Assembly: GCF_000772045.1 (NCBI RefSeq)
Contig: NZ_CP009754.1
Coordinates: 5,208,001 to 5,272,000, forward strand
DNA: 64,000 nt
Direction of reading: 5' to 3'
Source: Streptomyces sp. CCM_MD2014
GTDB taxonomy: Bacteria; Actinomycetota; Actinomycetes; Streptomycetales; Streptomycetaceae
The notes under the pieces were generated by a model. That model saw nothing but the letters and a program-made list of their open reading frames with translations, ran no database searches and was not told where the DNA came from. This document shows, piece after piece, positions 10,699 through 18,985 of this stretch. The position numbers and the translations under genes were made by a program. Within the stretch, counting starts at the first letter, position 1, and each line of letters opens with the position of its first letter.

Positions 10699-11676
10699 GT
10701 GAACGCGAAGACCGCCGACCCGACCGCCCCCGACCAGGGCCGCATCGTCCTGCTCACCACCAGCCACCGCGTCGCCCCCGGCCTGCTGTCCTGGCCCGCC
10801 TGGCAGGCCCTGCGCACCGCCGACCGCGTCCTGTGCGCCGACGGAGCCCACCCGCAGCTGCCCTATCTGCGCGAGGCCGGCATACGGGTCGACGAGGCGG
10901 CCCCCACCGCCGAGGAACTGGTGGGCGCCTGCGCCGGCGGCCGCACCGCCGTGGTCGTCGCCACCGGCGAGGGCGAACCCGCGCTCACCGACGGCCTGGC
11001 CCGCCTCGCCGGCTCCGGCCGCATCCGGATGCCCGAGCTCGAGCTGCTCCCCGCCTCCTACGACCTCCCGGGCGCCCGCCTGCTCGACCTCGTCCAGGTC
11101 ATGGACCGCATCCGCCTGGAATGCCCGTGGTCCTCGCAGCGCACCCACCGGGGCCTGGCCAAGTACGCCATCGAGGAGGCGTACGAACTCGTCGAGGCCA
11201 TCGAGGACGGCGACCGCGACGAACTGCGCGAGGAGCTGGGCGACGTGCTCCTCCAGGTCGTCTTCCACGCCCGCATCGCCGAGGAGGACCCCGACGCCCC
11301 GTTCTCCGTGGACGACGTGGCCGGCACCATCGTCGACAAACTGATCCACCGCCACCCGCACGTCTTCGGCGACGAGACGGCCGAGACCCCCGAGGAGGTC
11401 CGCGCCCACTGGCTGCGCACCAAGGCCGCCGAGAAGCAGCGCGCCTCGGTCACCGAGGGCGTCCCCCTCGGCCAGCCCGGCCTCGCCCTCGCCGCCAAGC
11501 TCCACTCCCGCGTCCGCACCGCGCACCTCGACGTCCCCCTGCCCTCCGGCGAGGGCATCGGCTACGAACTCCTCGCCCTCGCCGCCCGCGCCGAGACCGA
11601 GGGCACCGACCCCGAGGCCGCCCTGAGAGCGGCGGCCCGCACCTACCGGGACGCGATCAGGGCGGTCGAGGGATGA
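10699..11676 (+). CDS. mazG: Nucleoside triphosphate pyrophosphohydrolase MazG
   Basis: 325 aa. MazG hydrolyses NTPs and dNTPs to the monophosphate and PPi. The MazG core begins near residue 130 with RIRLECPWSSQRTHRGLAKY and carries the metal-binding EEAYELVEAIEDGD and EELGDVLLQVVFHARIAEED. The N-terminal 110 residues resemble the tetrapyrrole methylase-like lead domain seen in actinobacterial MazG. GTG start seven bases downstream of TAGGTT (10687-10692) with no Shine-Dalgarno, consistent with a leaderless message. Its stop overlaps the start of the P450 (ATGA). Confidence 0.92.
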   Translation: MNAKTADPTAPDQGRIVLLTTSHRVAPGLLSWPAWQALRTADRVLCADGAHPQLPYLREAGIRVDEAAPTAEELVGACAGGRTAVVVATGEGEPALTDGLARLAGSGRIRMPELELLPASYDLPGARLLDLVQVMDRIRLECPWSSQRTHRGLAKYAIEEAYELVEAIEDGDRDELREELGDVLLQVVFHARIAEEDPDAPFSVDDVAGTIVDKLIHRHPHVFGDETAETPEEVRAHWLRTKAAEKQRASVTEGVPLGQPGLALAAKLHSRVRTAHLDVPLPSGEGIGYELLALAARAETEGTDPEAALRAAARTYRDAIRAVEG

Positions 11677-13028
11677 CCGCCGGGCCACCCGCCCACGGCC
11701 CCGCGCCCGCCCCGGGGCCCACGCCCGGCCCGGGCACCGGCACCGGTGCCGCCCCCGAGCTGTTCACCTGGGAGTTCGCGAGCAACCCGTACCCCGCCTA
11801 TGCCTGGCTGCGCGAGCACGCCCCCGTGCACCGCACCCGGCTGCCCAGCGGGGTCGAGGCCTGGCTGGTCACCCGGTACGCCGACGCGAAGCAGGCCCTC
11901 GCCGACCCTCGGCTCTCCAAGAACCCGGCGCACCACGACGAGCCCGCGCACGCCAAGGGCAAGACAGGCATTCCCGGGGAGCGGAAGGCCGAACTGATGA
12001 CCCACCTGCTGAACATCGACCCGCCGGACCACACCCGGCTGCGCCGACTGGTCAGCAAGGCGTTCACACCGCGCCGGGTGGCCGAGTTCGCCCCCCGGGT
12101 GCAGGAGCTGGCCGACGGCCTCATCGACCGGTTCGCGGACACCGGTTCCGCCGACCTGATCCACGACTTCGCCTTCCCGCTGCCCATCTACGCCATCTGC
12201 GACCTGCTGGGCGTCCCCCGCGAGGACCAGGACGACTTCCGGGACTGGGCGGGCATGATGATCCGTCACGGCGGTGGCCCCCGGGGCGGCGTCGCCCGGT
12301 CCGTGAAGAAGATGCGCGGCTACCTCGCCGACCTCATCCACCGCAAGCGCGCCGCCCTGCCGCCCGGGCCCGCCCCCGGCGAAGACCTCATCTCCGGCCT
12401 GATCCGGGCCTCGGACCACGGCGAGCACCTCACCGAGAACGAGGCCGCGGCCATGGCCTTCATCCTGCTCTTCGCAGGTTTCGAGACCACGGTCAACCTC
12501 ATCGGCAACGGCACCTACGCCCTGCTCACCCACCCCGGGCAGCGGCAGCGGCTGCAGGCGTCCCTCGCCGCCGGGGAGCGCGGCCTGCTGGAGACCGGCG
12601 TCGAGGAACTCCTGCGCTACGACGGCCCGGTCGAGCTCGCCACCTGGCGCTTCGCCACCCGGCCGCTGACCATCGGCGGACAGGACGTCGCGGCCGGCGA
12701 CCCCGTGCTCGTCGTCCTCGCCGCCGCCGACCGGGACCCGGAGCGGTTCACCGACCCGGACACCCTGGACCTCGCCCGCCGCGACAGCCAGCACCTCGGG
12801 TACGGCCACGGCATCCACTACTGCCTCGGCGCCCCGCTGGCCCGGCTGGAGGGGCAGACGGCGCTGGCCACGCTCCTGACCCGGCTGCCGGACCTCCGCC
12901 TCGCCGCGGACCCGGCCGAACTCCGTTGGCGCGGCGGCCTCATCATGCGAGGTCTGCGTACCTTGCCCGTCTCGTTCACGCCGCCCGCGTCATCGACGGA
13001 GAACGGCGGGCCGCCGACGCAAAAGTGA
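11673..13028 (+). CDS. Cytochrome P450, CYP107-like
   Basis: 451 aa. Heme-thiolate monooxygenase: I-helix LLFAGFETTVNL, K-helix EELLR, and heme-binding loop LGYGHGIHYCLGAPLAR with the Cys ligand. The N-terminus has a 25-residue Pro/Gly-rich extension. Translationally coupled to mazG by an ATGA overlap. By synteny and length it corresponds to the CYP107U-type enzyme of S. coelicolor which, as I recall, was reported to affect sporulation and antibiotic production; that link is inference. No ferredoxin gene is adjacent, so it must take electrons from a distant partner. Confidence 0.9.
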   Translation: MTAGPPAHGPAPAPGPTPGPGTGTGAAPELFTWEFASNPYPAYAWLREHAPVHRTRLPSGVEAWLVTRYADAKQALADPRLSKNPAHHDEPAHAKGKTGIPGERKAELMTHLLNIDPPDHTRLRRLVSKAFTPRRVAEFAPRVQELADGLIDRFADTGSADLIHDFAFPLPIYAICDLLGVPREDQDDFRDWAGMMIRHGGGPRGGVARSVKKMRGYLADLIHRKRAALPPGPAPGEDLISGLIRASDHGEHLTENEAAAMAFILLFAGFETTVNLIGNGTYALLTHPGQRQRLQASLAAGERGLLETGVEELLRYDGPVELATWRFATRPLTIGGQDVAAGDPVLVVLAAADRDPERFTDPDTLDLARRDSQHLGYGHGIHYCLGAPLARLEGQTALATLLTRLPDLRLAADPAELRWRGGLIMRGLRTLPVSFTPPASSTENGGPPTQK

Positions 13029-13074
13029 CACGCGCTCAGCTTTGTGATCTTCACGTGATCTGCGCGGCATGAAC

Positions 13075-13102
13075 TTGTGACAAGCGATGATCTCCCTATA
13101 CG
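13075..13102 (+). promoter_or_regulatory. Probable promoter for the first rpf gene
   Basis: TTGTGA (13075-13080), 16-nt spacer, TATACG (13097-13102). Start codon at 13172. Visual match only. Confidence 0.4.
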
Positions 13103-13171
13103 TTCACGGATCAACGTGGTGTCGAGCGTCATCCGCCGCGTGGTCCCCGTCGTCTCGTGAAAGGTCGTCGC

Positions 13172-14197
13172 ATGCTCTCCGGGAACGGTCGTCACCGCCG
13201 CCCCCGCCAGGCTCCCGCTCTGGTCGTCGCCGCCGGAGTGACCGGCTCCGCCATCGCGATCCCGCTGCTCGGCGCCACCGGAGCCCACGCGGCCGACTCG
13301 GGGACCTGGGACCAGGTGGCCGAGTGCGAGACCGGCGGCGCCTGGAGCCAGAACAGCGGCAACGGGTACTACGGCGGCCTGCAGCTGTCCCAGGAGGCCT
13401 GGGAGCAGTACGGCGGACTCGACTACGCGCCCAGCGCCGACGAGGCCAGCCGCTCCCAGCAGATACGAATCGCCGAGAAGATACACGCGGACCAGGGCAT
13501 CGCCGCCTGGCCGACCTGCGGCCTCCTCGCCGGCCTCGGCAACGACTCGGGCGCCACGAGCGGCCCGGACGCGTCCGGTGACGGTGCGTCGGGGGGTACG
13601 GACACGTCCGGGGAGGCGGAGGGCTCCGAACCGTCCACCTCTCCCACGGCCACCGAAACGCCCGAGTCGTCTCAGTCGTCCGAGTCGCCCCAGTCGTCCG
13701 GTACGGCCGACTCGGCCGACGCGGGCGAGGCTTCCGAATCGACGTCCGGGGCGCCCTCTTCGTCCCCTTCGCCCTCTTCTTCGCCGTCGTCCGGCACCTC
13801 CTCCGAGACCTCGTCAGGTGATGAGGGTTCCTCCACCAAGTCGGACACATCAGCCGAATCCGACTCCGGTGCCCGTGCCGAACGGCAGGGCGCCGAGGGC
13901 GCGTCCGGCTCCGGTCGCCATCGTGGCGACAGTGCGGACGAGGGTGCCGCGGGCGAGGCTCGCGGGGGCGAGGCGGCGGGACGGCACGCCTCGCGCGACG
14001 GTGCACCGCGAGAGGCCGAGGACGGCTCGTACACCGTCCGCTCCGGCGACAGTCTCTGGGCCATCGCCGACTCCCTTGACCTCGACGGCGGGTGGCGTGG
14101 GCTCTACGCCGGCAACAAGGCCGTCGTCGGCGCCGACCCGGACCACATCCTCCCCGGTCAGACGCTCACGGTCACGGGCGAATCGGACGAAAAGTAG
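13172..14197 (+). CDS. Resuscitation-promoting factor-like secreted muralytic protein with LysM
   Basis: 341 aa. Signal peptide with cleavage after GAHA, then the lysozyme-like transglycosylase domain (WDQVAECETGGAWSQ with the catalytic Glu, GYYGGLQLSQEAW), a long Ser/Thr/Pro/Asp-rich linker of roughly 150 residues, and a C-terminal LysM (YTVRSGDSLWAIADSLDL). It cleaves peptidoglycan during germination or growth restart. ATG at 13172 chosen over the GTG at 13157. A second Rpf follows 353 bp downstream; unlike that one, no riboswitch is visible in the 143 bp ahead of this gene. The low-complexity linker is markedly longer than in the paralogue. Confidence 0.9.
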   Translation: MLSGNGRHRRPRQAPALVVAAGVTGSAIAIPLLGATGAHAADSGTWDQVAECETGGAWSQNSGNGYYGGLQLSQEAWEQYGGLDYAPSADEASRSQQIRIAEKIHADQGIAAWPTCGLLAGLGNDSGATSGPDASGDGASGGTDTSGEAEGSEPSTSPTATETPESSQSSESPQSSGTADSADAGEASESTSGAPSSSPSPSSSPSSGTSSETSSGDEGSSTKSDTSAESDSGARAERQGAEGASGSGRHRGDSADEGAAGEARGGEAAGRHASRDGAPREAEDGSYTVRSGDSLWAIADSLDLDGGWRGLYAGNKAVVGADPDHILPGQTLTVTGESDEK

Positions 14198-14277
14198 GGG
14201 GAGTTCGCGTCACGGTTAGAGACCGTATGTCCCTTTTGGATCTCGTGAGAGATAGGTCTCAGAAGCCGTGATCGTCT

Positions 14278-14307
14278 TTGAAAATCCGCGGAGCGCGTGT
14301 CTACGGT
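14278..14307 (+). promoter_or_regulatory. Promoter driving the riboswitch and rpfA
   Basis: TTGAAA at 14278-14283, 18-nt spacer, TACGGT at 14302-14307. It would start transcription near 14314, just ahead of the riboswitch fold. Upstream, TCTCGTGAGA (14241-14250) is a short palindrome of unknown meaning. Confidence 0.45.
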
Positions 14308-14334
14308 CATGACCGCTCGCCACCGCGGGCCCCG

Positions 14335-14543
14335 ACAGCCGCAACGCCGAATCCTGCCAGCGGCCGTACGGGAACAGTCGTCGCGTCAAGCGCCGCAGGC
14401 AGGAGCGGGGGACCCAAGGTAAGTGCCGCACCGGGCAGTTGAGCCGGAGCGGCTAGGGGTGAAGCCGAGTTCCGCGAGGAACCCGGCCGGGCAACTCAAC
14501 CGGCCCGAACCCGACAGCTCACCTCGCAGGCGTCGGTGAGGGG
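14335..14543 (+). ncRNA. ydaO-yuaA (cyclic di-AMP) riboswitch in the rpfA leader
   Basis: The leader shows the conserved blocks of the ydaO class: CGCCGAATCCTGCC (14345-14358), GCAGGCAGGAGCGGGGGACC with the following CAAGG (14394-14420), and TAGGGGTGAAGCCG (14454-14467), in the correct order and with pairing partners CCTGCC/GGCAGG. The 3' side ends in a CTCACC (14518-14523) / GGTGAG (14535-14540) stem that touches the Shine-Dalgarno GAGGGG. Ligand binding could therefore control ribosome access or transcription. A c-di-AMP riboswitch in front of rpfA is known in S. coelicolor, to my recollection. Boundaries are approximate. Confidence 0.85.
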
Positions 14544-14550
14544 ATCAACC

Positions 14551-15279
14551 ATGCTGTTTTCCGGCAAGGGCAAGCACCGTCGTCCGTCCAAGGCCACCCG
14601 TGTCATCGCCGTCGCCGGTGTCACCGGTGCCGCCGTCGCCGCCCCGCTGATGGCGGCCGGCAACGCCTCCGCCGCCACCGCGTCCGAGTGGGACGCCGTC
14701 GCCCAGTGCGAGTCCGGCGGCAACTGGTCCATCAACACCGGCAACGGTTACTACGGCGGTCTGCAGTTCTCCGCCTCCACCTGGGCCGCCTACGGCGGCA
14801 CGCAGTACGCCGCCACCGCCGACCAGGCGAGCAAGGCCCAGCAGATCGAGATAGCCGAGAAGGTCCTCGCGGGCCAGGGCAAGGGCGCCTGGCCGGTCTG
14901 CGGCACCGGCCTGTCGGGCGCCGCGTACACCGGCGGCGGCTCCCAGGACAGCGGCTCCGGCAGCTCCGAGAGCTCGCAGAGCCAGAGCGGCGGCTCCACC
15001 GCCGAGCGCTCCACCGAGCAGAAGGCCTCCCGCTCCTCCGAGCGTCCGGCCGCGGAGCCGAAGGCCGAGAAGCCCGCCAAGAAGACCGTCACCACCCCGA
15101 CCGGCAAGAAGGTCGAGAAGGGCGACGGAGAGTACAAGGTCGTCAAGGGCGACACCCTCAGCTCGATCGCCGCGGAGCACGACGTCAAGGGCGGCTGGGC
15201 GAAGCTGTTCAAGCTGAACGACGACATCGTCGACGACGCCGACCTGATCTACCCGGGCCAGCAGCTGCACCTGAAGTAA
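14551..15279 (+). CDS. rpfA: Resuscitation-promoting factor RpfA with LysM
   Basis: 242 aa. ATG 7 nt after GAGGGG. Signal peptide ending GNASA, transglycosylase domain with SEWDAVAQCESGGNWSI (catalytic Glu) and GYYGGLQFSASTW, a Gly/Ser then Lys/Glu-rich linker, and C-terminal LysM (YKVVKGDTLSSIAAEHDV). It hydrolyses peptidoglycan to promote spore germination and growth. Very similar to the upstream paralogue in the catalytic domain, with a shorter linker. Regulated at RNA level by the c-di-AMP riboswitch in its leader. Confidence 0.92.
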   Translation: MLFSGKGKHRRPSKATRVIAVAGVTGAAVAAPLMAAGNASAATASEWDAVAQCESGGNWSINTGNGYYGGLQFSASTWAAYGGTQYAATADQASKAQQIEIAEKVLAGQGKGAWPVCGTGLSGAAYTGGGSQDSGSGSSESSQSQSGGSTAERSTEQKASRSSERPAAEPKAEKPAKKTVTTPTGKKVEKGDGEYKVVKGDTLSSIAAEHDVKGGWAKLFKLNDDIVDDADLIYPGQQLHLK

Positions 15280-15300
15280 GGAGCGGCGGCCCCCGCGACT

Positions 15301-15345
15301 CCCGCCCCGGTGCGTGTTCCCCCGTACGCACCGGGGCGGGATTTT
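15301..15345 (+). terminator. Strong intrinsic terminator after rpfA
   Basis: Perfect 15-bp stem CCCGCCCCGGTGCGT / ACGCACCGGGGCGGG around a 10-nt loop, followed by ATTTT. Isolates rpfA from eno. Confidence 0.9.
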
Positions 15346-15402
15346 CACATTCCGCCTTTGTTCCGTTCGGAAACAATTTACTCTCGGTTCTGTCCAGCGG
15401 GT

Positions 15403-15441
15403 GGGCGATCGGCTGGCCGATCGCCCGGAGCCGGTTAGGCT
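15403..15441 (+). promoter_or_regulatory. eno promoter with perfect dyad over the -35 region
   Basis: GGGCGATCGG-CTGG-CCGATCGCCC (15403-15426) is a perfect 10-bp-arm palindrome lying 9 nt before the -10-like TAGGCT (15436-15441). Its position over the -35 element suggests an operator rather than a terminator, since there is no T tract. Confidence 0.5.
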
Positions 15442-15517
15442 CGGTCCCGCAGAGCCGCCGCGGTCCTGCGGGACCCGCGCGTCACACCGAAGCGTCACAT
15501 TGAAGAAGGAGATGCTC

Positions 15518-16798
15518 GTGCCGTCCATCGACGTCGTCGTAGCCCGGGAAATCCTGGACTCCCGAGGCAACCCCACGGTCGAGGTCGAGGTCGGCCTCGA
15601 CGACGGCAGCACGGGTCGTGCCGCCGTTCCGTCCGGCGCCTCCACCGGTGCCTTCGAGGCCATCGAACTCCGTGACGGCGACCCGGGCCGTTACCTCGGC
15701 AAGGGCGTCGAGAAGGCCGTCCTCGCCGTCATCGAGCAGATCGGCCCGGAGCTCGTCGGTTACGACGCCACCGAGCAGCGCCTGATCGACCAGGCCATGT
15801 TCGACCTGGACGCCACCGACAACAAGGGCTCGCTGGGCGCCAACGCCATCCTCGGCGTCTCCCTCGCCGTCGCCCACGCCGCCTCCGAGGCCAGCGACCT
15901 GCCGCTCTTCCGCTACCTGGGCGGCCCGAACGCGCACCTGCTGCCGGTGCCGATGATGAACATCCTGAACGGCGGCTCGCACGCCGACTCCAACGTGGAC
16001 ATCCAGGAGTTCATGATCGCCCCGATCGGCGCGGAGTCCTTCTCCGAGGCCCTGCGCTGGGGCGCCGAGGTCTACCACACCCTCAAGAAGGTCCTGAAGA
16101 ACAAGGGCCTGGCCACCGGCCTCGGCGACGAGGGCGGCTTCGCCCCGAACCTCGGCTCCAACCGCGAGGCCCTCGACCTCATCCTCGAGGCGATCAAGGA
16201 GGCCGGCTACACCCCCGGCGAGCAGATCGCGCTCGCGCTCGACGTCGCCGCGTCCGAGTTCTACAAGGACGGCTCCTACACCTTCGAGGGCAAGGAGCGC
16301 ACCGCCGCCGAGATGACCGAGTACTACGCCGAGCTGGTCGAGGCGTACCCGCTGGTCTCCATCGAGGACCCGCTGTTCGAGGACGACTGGGACGGCTGGA
16401 AGACCATCACCGCCAAGCTCGGCGACAAGGTGCAGCTCGTCGGCGACGACCTGTTCGTCACCAACCCGGAGCGCCTGGCCCGCGGCATCGAGGAGAACTC
16501 GGCCAACGCCCTGCTGGTCAAGGTCAACCAGATCGGTTCGCTGACCGAGACCCTGGACGCCGTGGAGCTGGCCCAGCGCAACGGCTTCAAGTGCATGATG
16601 TCCCACCGCTCCGGCGAGACCGAGGACGTCACCATCGCCGACCTCGCCGTCGCCACCAACTGCGGCCAGATCAAGACCGGCGCCCCGGCCCGCTCCGAGC
16701 GCGTCGCCAAGTACAACCAGCTGCTGCGCATCGAGGAGATCCTCGACGACGCCGCGGTGTACGCCGGCCGCAGCGCGTTCCCCCGCTTCAAGGGCTGA
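15518..16798 (+). CDS. eno: Enolase
   Basis: 426 aa, the usual actinobacterial length. Converts 2-phosphoglycerate to phosphoenolpyruvate in glycolysis, and joins the RNA degradosome in many bacteria. GTG start chosen because AAGGAG lies 7 nt upstream and the protein then begins MPSIDVVVAREILDSRGNPT, as in relatives. Catalytic signatures visible: SGASTGAFEA, the metal ligands in ALALDVAASEFY, SIEDPLFEDDW and LVGDDLFVTNPERL, and LLVKVNQIGSLTET with the catalytic Lys, then MMSHRSGETED. Complete with no oddities. Confidence 0.98.
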   Translation: MPSIDVVVAREILDSRGNPTVEVEVGLDDGSTGRAAVPSGASTGAFEAIELRDGDPGRYLGKGVEKAVLAVIEQIGPELVGYDATEQRLIDQAMFDLDATDNKGSLGANAILGVSLAVAHAASEASDLPLFRYLGGPNAHLLPVPMMNILNGGSHADSNVDIQEFMIAPIGAESFSEALRWGAEVYHTLKKVLKNKGLATGLGDEGGFAPNLGSNREALDLILEAIKEAGYTPGEQIALALDVAASEFYKDGSYTFEGKERTAAEMTEYYAELVEAYPLVSIEDPLFEDDWDGWKTITAKLGDKVQLVGDDLFVTNPERLARGIEENSANALLVKVNQIGSLTETLDAVELAQRNGFKCMMSHRSGETEDVTIADLAVATNCGQIKTGAPARSERVAKYNQLLRIEEILDDAAVYAGRSAFPRFKG

Positions 16799-16842
16799 CA
16801 CCCCCGCTCGCGGGCCGACCGCCCGTAAGAGGCAGCGTCGTA

Positions 16843-16887
16843 CGTACGTCCCCGTATCCGGTCCCGTACCGTGTGCGGGGACGTACG
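16843..16887. repeat. 12-bp perfect inverted repeat bracketing the divIC promoter
   Basis: CGTACGTCCCCG (16843-16854) and CGGGGACGTACG (16876-16887), separated by 21 nt that contain the -10-like TACCGT (16867-16872). Could end eno transcription or act as an operator on divIC. Confidence 0.5.
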
Positions 16888-16912
16888 CGCGTGCACGGGA
16901 GGCGGAGACCAG

Positions 16913-17395
16913 ATGGCCGTGAAGGACCGGGACCGTTTCTCCACCGCGACCAGGATCCGGATCATCGGGGAGCAGACCGCGGCCCGGGTCTACCGCTCGC
17001 AGACCAAGCGCCAGGCCCGGCGCTCCCGGCTGACCGGCCGGGCCGCGCTGCTCGCGATGGTGTTCTGCTCGCTCGTCGTGGCCCTCGCCTACCCGATCCG
17101 GCAGTACGTCGCCCAGCGCGCCGAGATCGCCGACCTCCGGCAGGAGCAGCGGGAGACCCGGCAGCGGGTCGAGGACCTGCGCGACCTCAAGGCACGCTGG
17201 CAGGACGACGCCTACGCCGAGCAGCAGATCCGGCTGCGGCTGCACTACGTGATGCCGGGGGAGACGGGGTTCGTCGTCGTCGACCCGGAGGCGGCCGAGC
17301 AGACCCGTGCCGAAGCCGGCGCCGCCGACCGCCCCTGGTACCGCAACGTGTGGGACGGGGTCGACAAGGCCGACGCCGCCGCAGGCCGGCAGTGA
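16913..17395 (+). CDS. divIC: Septum formation initiator DivIC/FtsB
   Basis: 160 aa. Bitopic membrane protein of the divisome: cytoplasmic basic head, one transmembrane helix (LLAMVFCSLVVALAYPI), then an extracellular coiled coil (YVAQRAEIADLRQEQRETRQ and following heptads) and a short C-terminal domain. ATG at 16913 is preceded by GGGAGG. It follows eno, the conserved order in actinobacteria, and is followed by the DUF501 and ppx genes. It interacts with FtsL and FtsQ, by family knowledge. Confidence 0.9.
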   Translation: MAVKDRDRFSTATRIRIIGEQTAARVYRSQTKRQARRSRLTGRAALLAMVFCSLVVALAYPIRQYVAQRAEIADLRQEQRETRQRVEDLRDLKARWQDDAYAEQQIRLRLHYVMPGETGFVVVDPEAAEQTRAEAGAADRPWYRNVWDGVDKADAAAGRQ

Positions 17396-17480
17396 ACCGA
17401 CCGCGCCGACCACGCCCGCAATGCCGACCACGCCGGCCGCTCCGGCAGTGACTCAACAGGAAGACCAGCAGAAGACAGTC

Positions 17481-18047
17481 ATGCAGACTCCCCCGCCGAC
17501 CACCCCGCGCACCGAGCCGACCGACGCGGACGTGGCGGCCTTCAAGCAGCAGCTCGGACGGCCCCCGCGCGGTCTGCGCGCCATCGCGCACCGCTGCCCG
17601 TGCGGACAGCCGGACGTCGTGGAGACGGCGCCGCGGCTGCCCGACGGCACGCCCTTCCCCACGCTGTACTACCTGACGTGCCCGAAGGCGGCCTCCGCCA
17701 TCGGCACGCTGGAGGCGAACGGCGTGATGAAGGAGATGACCGAGCGCCTGGCCACCGACCCGGAGCTGGCGGCCGCCTACCGTGCCGCGCACGAGGACTA
17801 CATCCGGCGCCGCGACGAGATCGAGGAACTGACCGGCTTCCCGAGCGCGGGCGGCATGCCGGACCGCGTGAAGTGCCTGCACGTCCTGGTCGCCCACTCG
17901 CTGGCGGCCGGTCCCGGCGTCAACCCGCTGGGCGACGAGGCGATCGCGATGCTGCCCGAGTGGTGGCGCAAGGGGCCGTGCGTGACGGTCCCCGGGCTCC
18001 ACGGGACCGCAGGTACCGAGGGCACCGAAGGGGAGGACGCCCAGTGA
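17481..18047 (+). CDS. DUF501 family protein
   Basis: 188 aa from the ATG at 17481; ATG at 17421 and GTG at 17448 are in-frame alternatives. DUF501 features: VAAFKQQLGRPPRGLRAIAHRC, the Cys-containing CPCGQPDVVETAPRLPDG, FPTLYYLTCPKAA, then RVKCLHVLVAHSLAAGPGVNP near the end. The conserved Cys and His residues hint at metal binding. Function unknown, but the gene is conserved between divIC and ppx in actinobacteria. Its stop overlaps the ppx start (GTGA). Confidence 0.85.
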   Translation: MQTPPPTTPRTEPTDADVAAFKQQLGRPPRGLRAIAHRCPCGQPDVVETAPRLPDGTPFPTLYYLTCPKAASAIGTLEANGVMKEMTERLATDPELAAAYRAAHEDYIRRRDEIEELTGFPSAGGMPDRVKCLHVLVAHSLAAGPGVNPLGDEAIAMLPEWWRKGPCVTVPGLHGTAGTEGTEGEDAQ

Positions 18048-18985
18048 CCCGGGTCGCCGCCGTCGACTGCGGTACGAACTCCATCCGGCTGCTCGTCGCC
18101 GACGCCGACCCGGCCACGGGCGAGCTGACCGACCTGGACCGCCGCATGACCATCGTGCGGCTCGGACAGGGCGTCGACCGCACCGGGCGGCTGGCGCCCG
18201 AGGCACTGGAGCGGACGTTCGCCGCCTGCCGGGAGTACGCCGAGGTCATCAAGGCGCACGGCGCCGAACGGCTGCGCTTCGTGGCCACCTCCGCCTCCCG
18301 CGACGCGGAGAACCGGGACGACTTCGTGCGCGGGGTGCTGGACATCCTGGGCGTGGAGCCGGAGGTCATCTCGGGGGACCAGGAGGCCGAGTTCTCCTTC
18401 ACCGGCGCGACCAAGGAGCTGACCGGCCGCGCCGGCCTCGACAGGCCCTTCCTGGTCGTCGACATCGGCGGCGGCTCCACCGAGTTCGTCGTCGGCGACG
18501 ACCACGTGCGCGCCGCCCGCTCCGTGGACGTCGGCTGCGTCCGGATGACCGAGCGCCACCTGGTCCGCGACGGCGCGGTGACCGACCCGCCCACCGAGGC
18601 GCAGGTCGCCGCGATACGGGCCGACGTCGAGGCCGCCCTGGACCTCGCCGAGCAGGCGGTGCCGCTGCGCGAGGCGCGCACGCTGGTGGGTCTCGCCGGG
18701 TCGGTGACGACGGTGTCCGCGATCGCGCAGGAGCTGCCGGAGTACGACTCGGCCGTCATCCACCACTCCCGTGTCTCCCGCGAGAGGGTCCGGGAGATCA
18801 CCGACTGGCTGCTGCGCTCCACGCACGCCGAGCGTGCGGCGGTGCCCTCCATGCACCCGGGCCGGGTCGACGTGATCGCGGCCGGGGCCCTGGTACTCCT
18901 GGCGATCATGGAGCGGACCGGCGCGGAGGAGGTCGTCGTGAGCGAGCACGACATCCTCGACGGCATCGCGTGGTCGCTCGCGTAG
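18044..18985 (+). CDS. ppx: Ppx/GppA-family exopolyphosphatase
   Basis: 313 aa. ASKHA-fold phosphatase: DCGTNSIRLLVAD (phosphate 1 loop), VATSASRDAENRDDF, VVDIGGGSTEFVVG (phosphate 2), and VGLAGSVTTVSAIAQ. Releases Pi from polyphosphate or acts on pppGpp; the short actinobacterial form lacks the C-terminal HD domain of E. coli Ppx. GTG start is coupled to DUF501. Which substrate is used is not shown by sequence. Confidence 0.9.
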   Translation: MTRVAAVDCGTNSIRLLVADADPATGELTDLDRRMTIVRLGQGVDRTGRLAPEALERTFAACREYAEVIKAHGAERLRFVATSASRDAENRDDFVRGVLDILGVEPEVISGDQEAEFSFTGATKELTGRAGLDRPFLVVDIGGGSTEFVVGDDHVRAARSVDVGCVRMTERHLVRDGAVTDPPTEAQVAAIRADVEAALDLAEQAVPLREARTLVGLAGSVTTVSAIAQELPEYDSAVIHHSRVSRERVREITDWLLRSTHAERAAVPSMHPGRVDVIAAGALVLLAIMERTGAEEVVVSEHDILDGIAWSLA

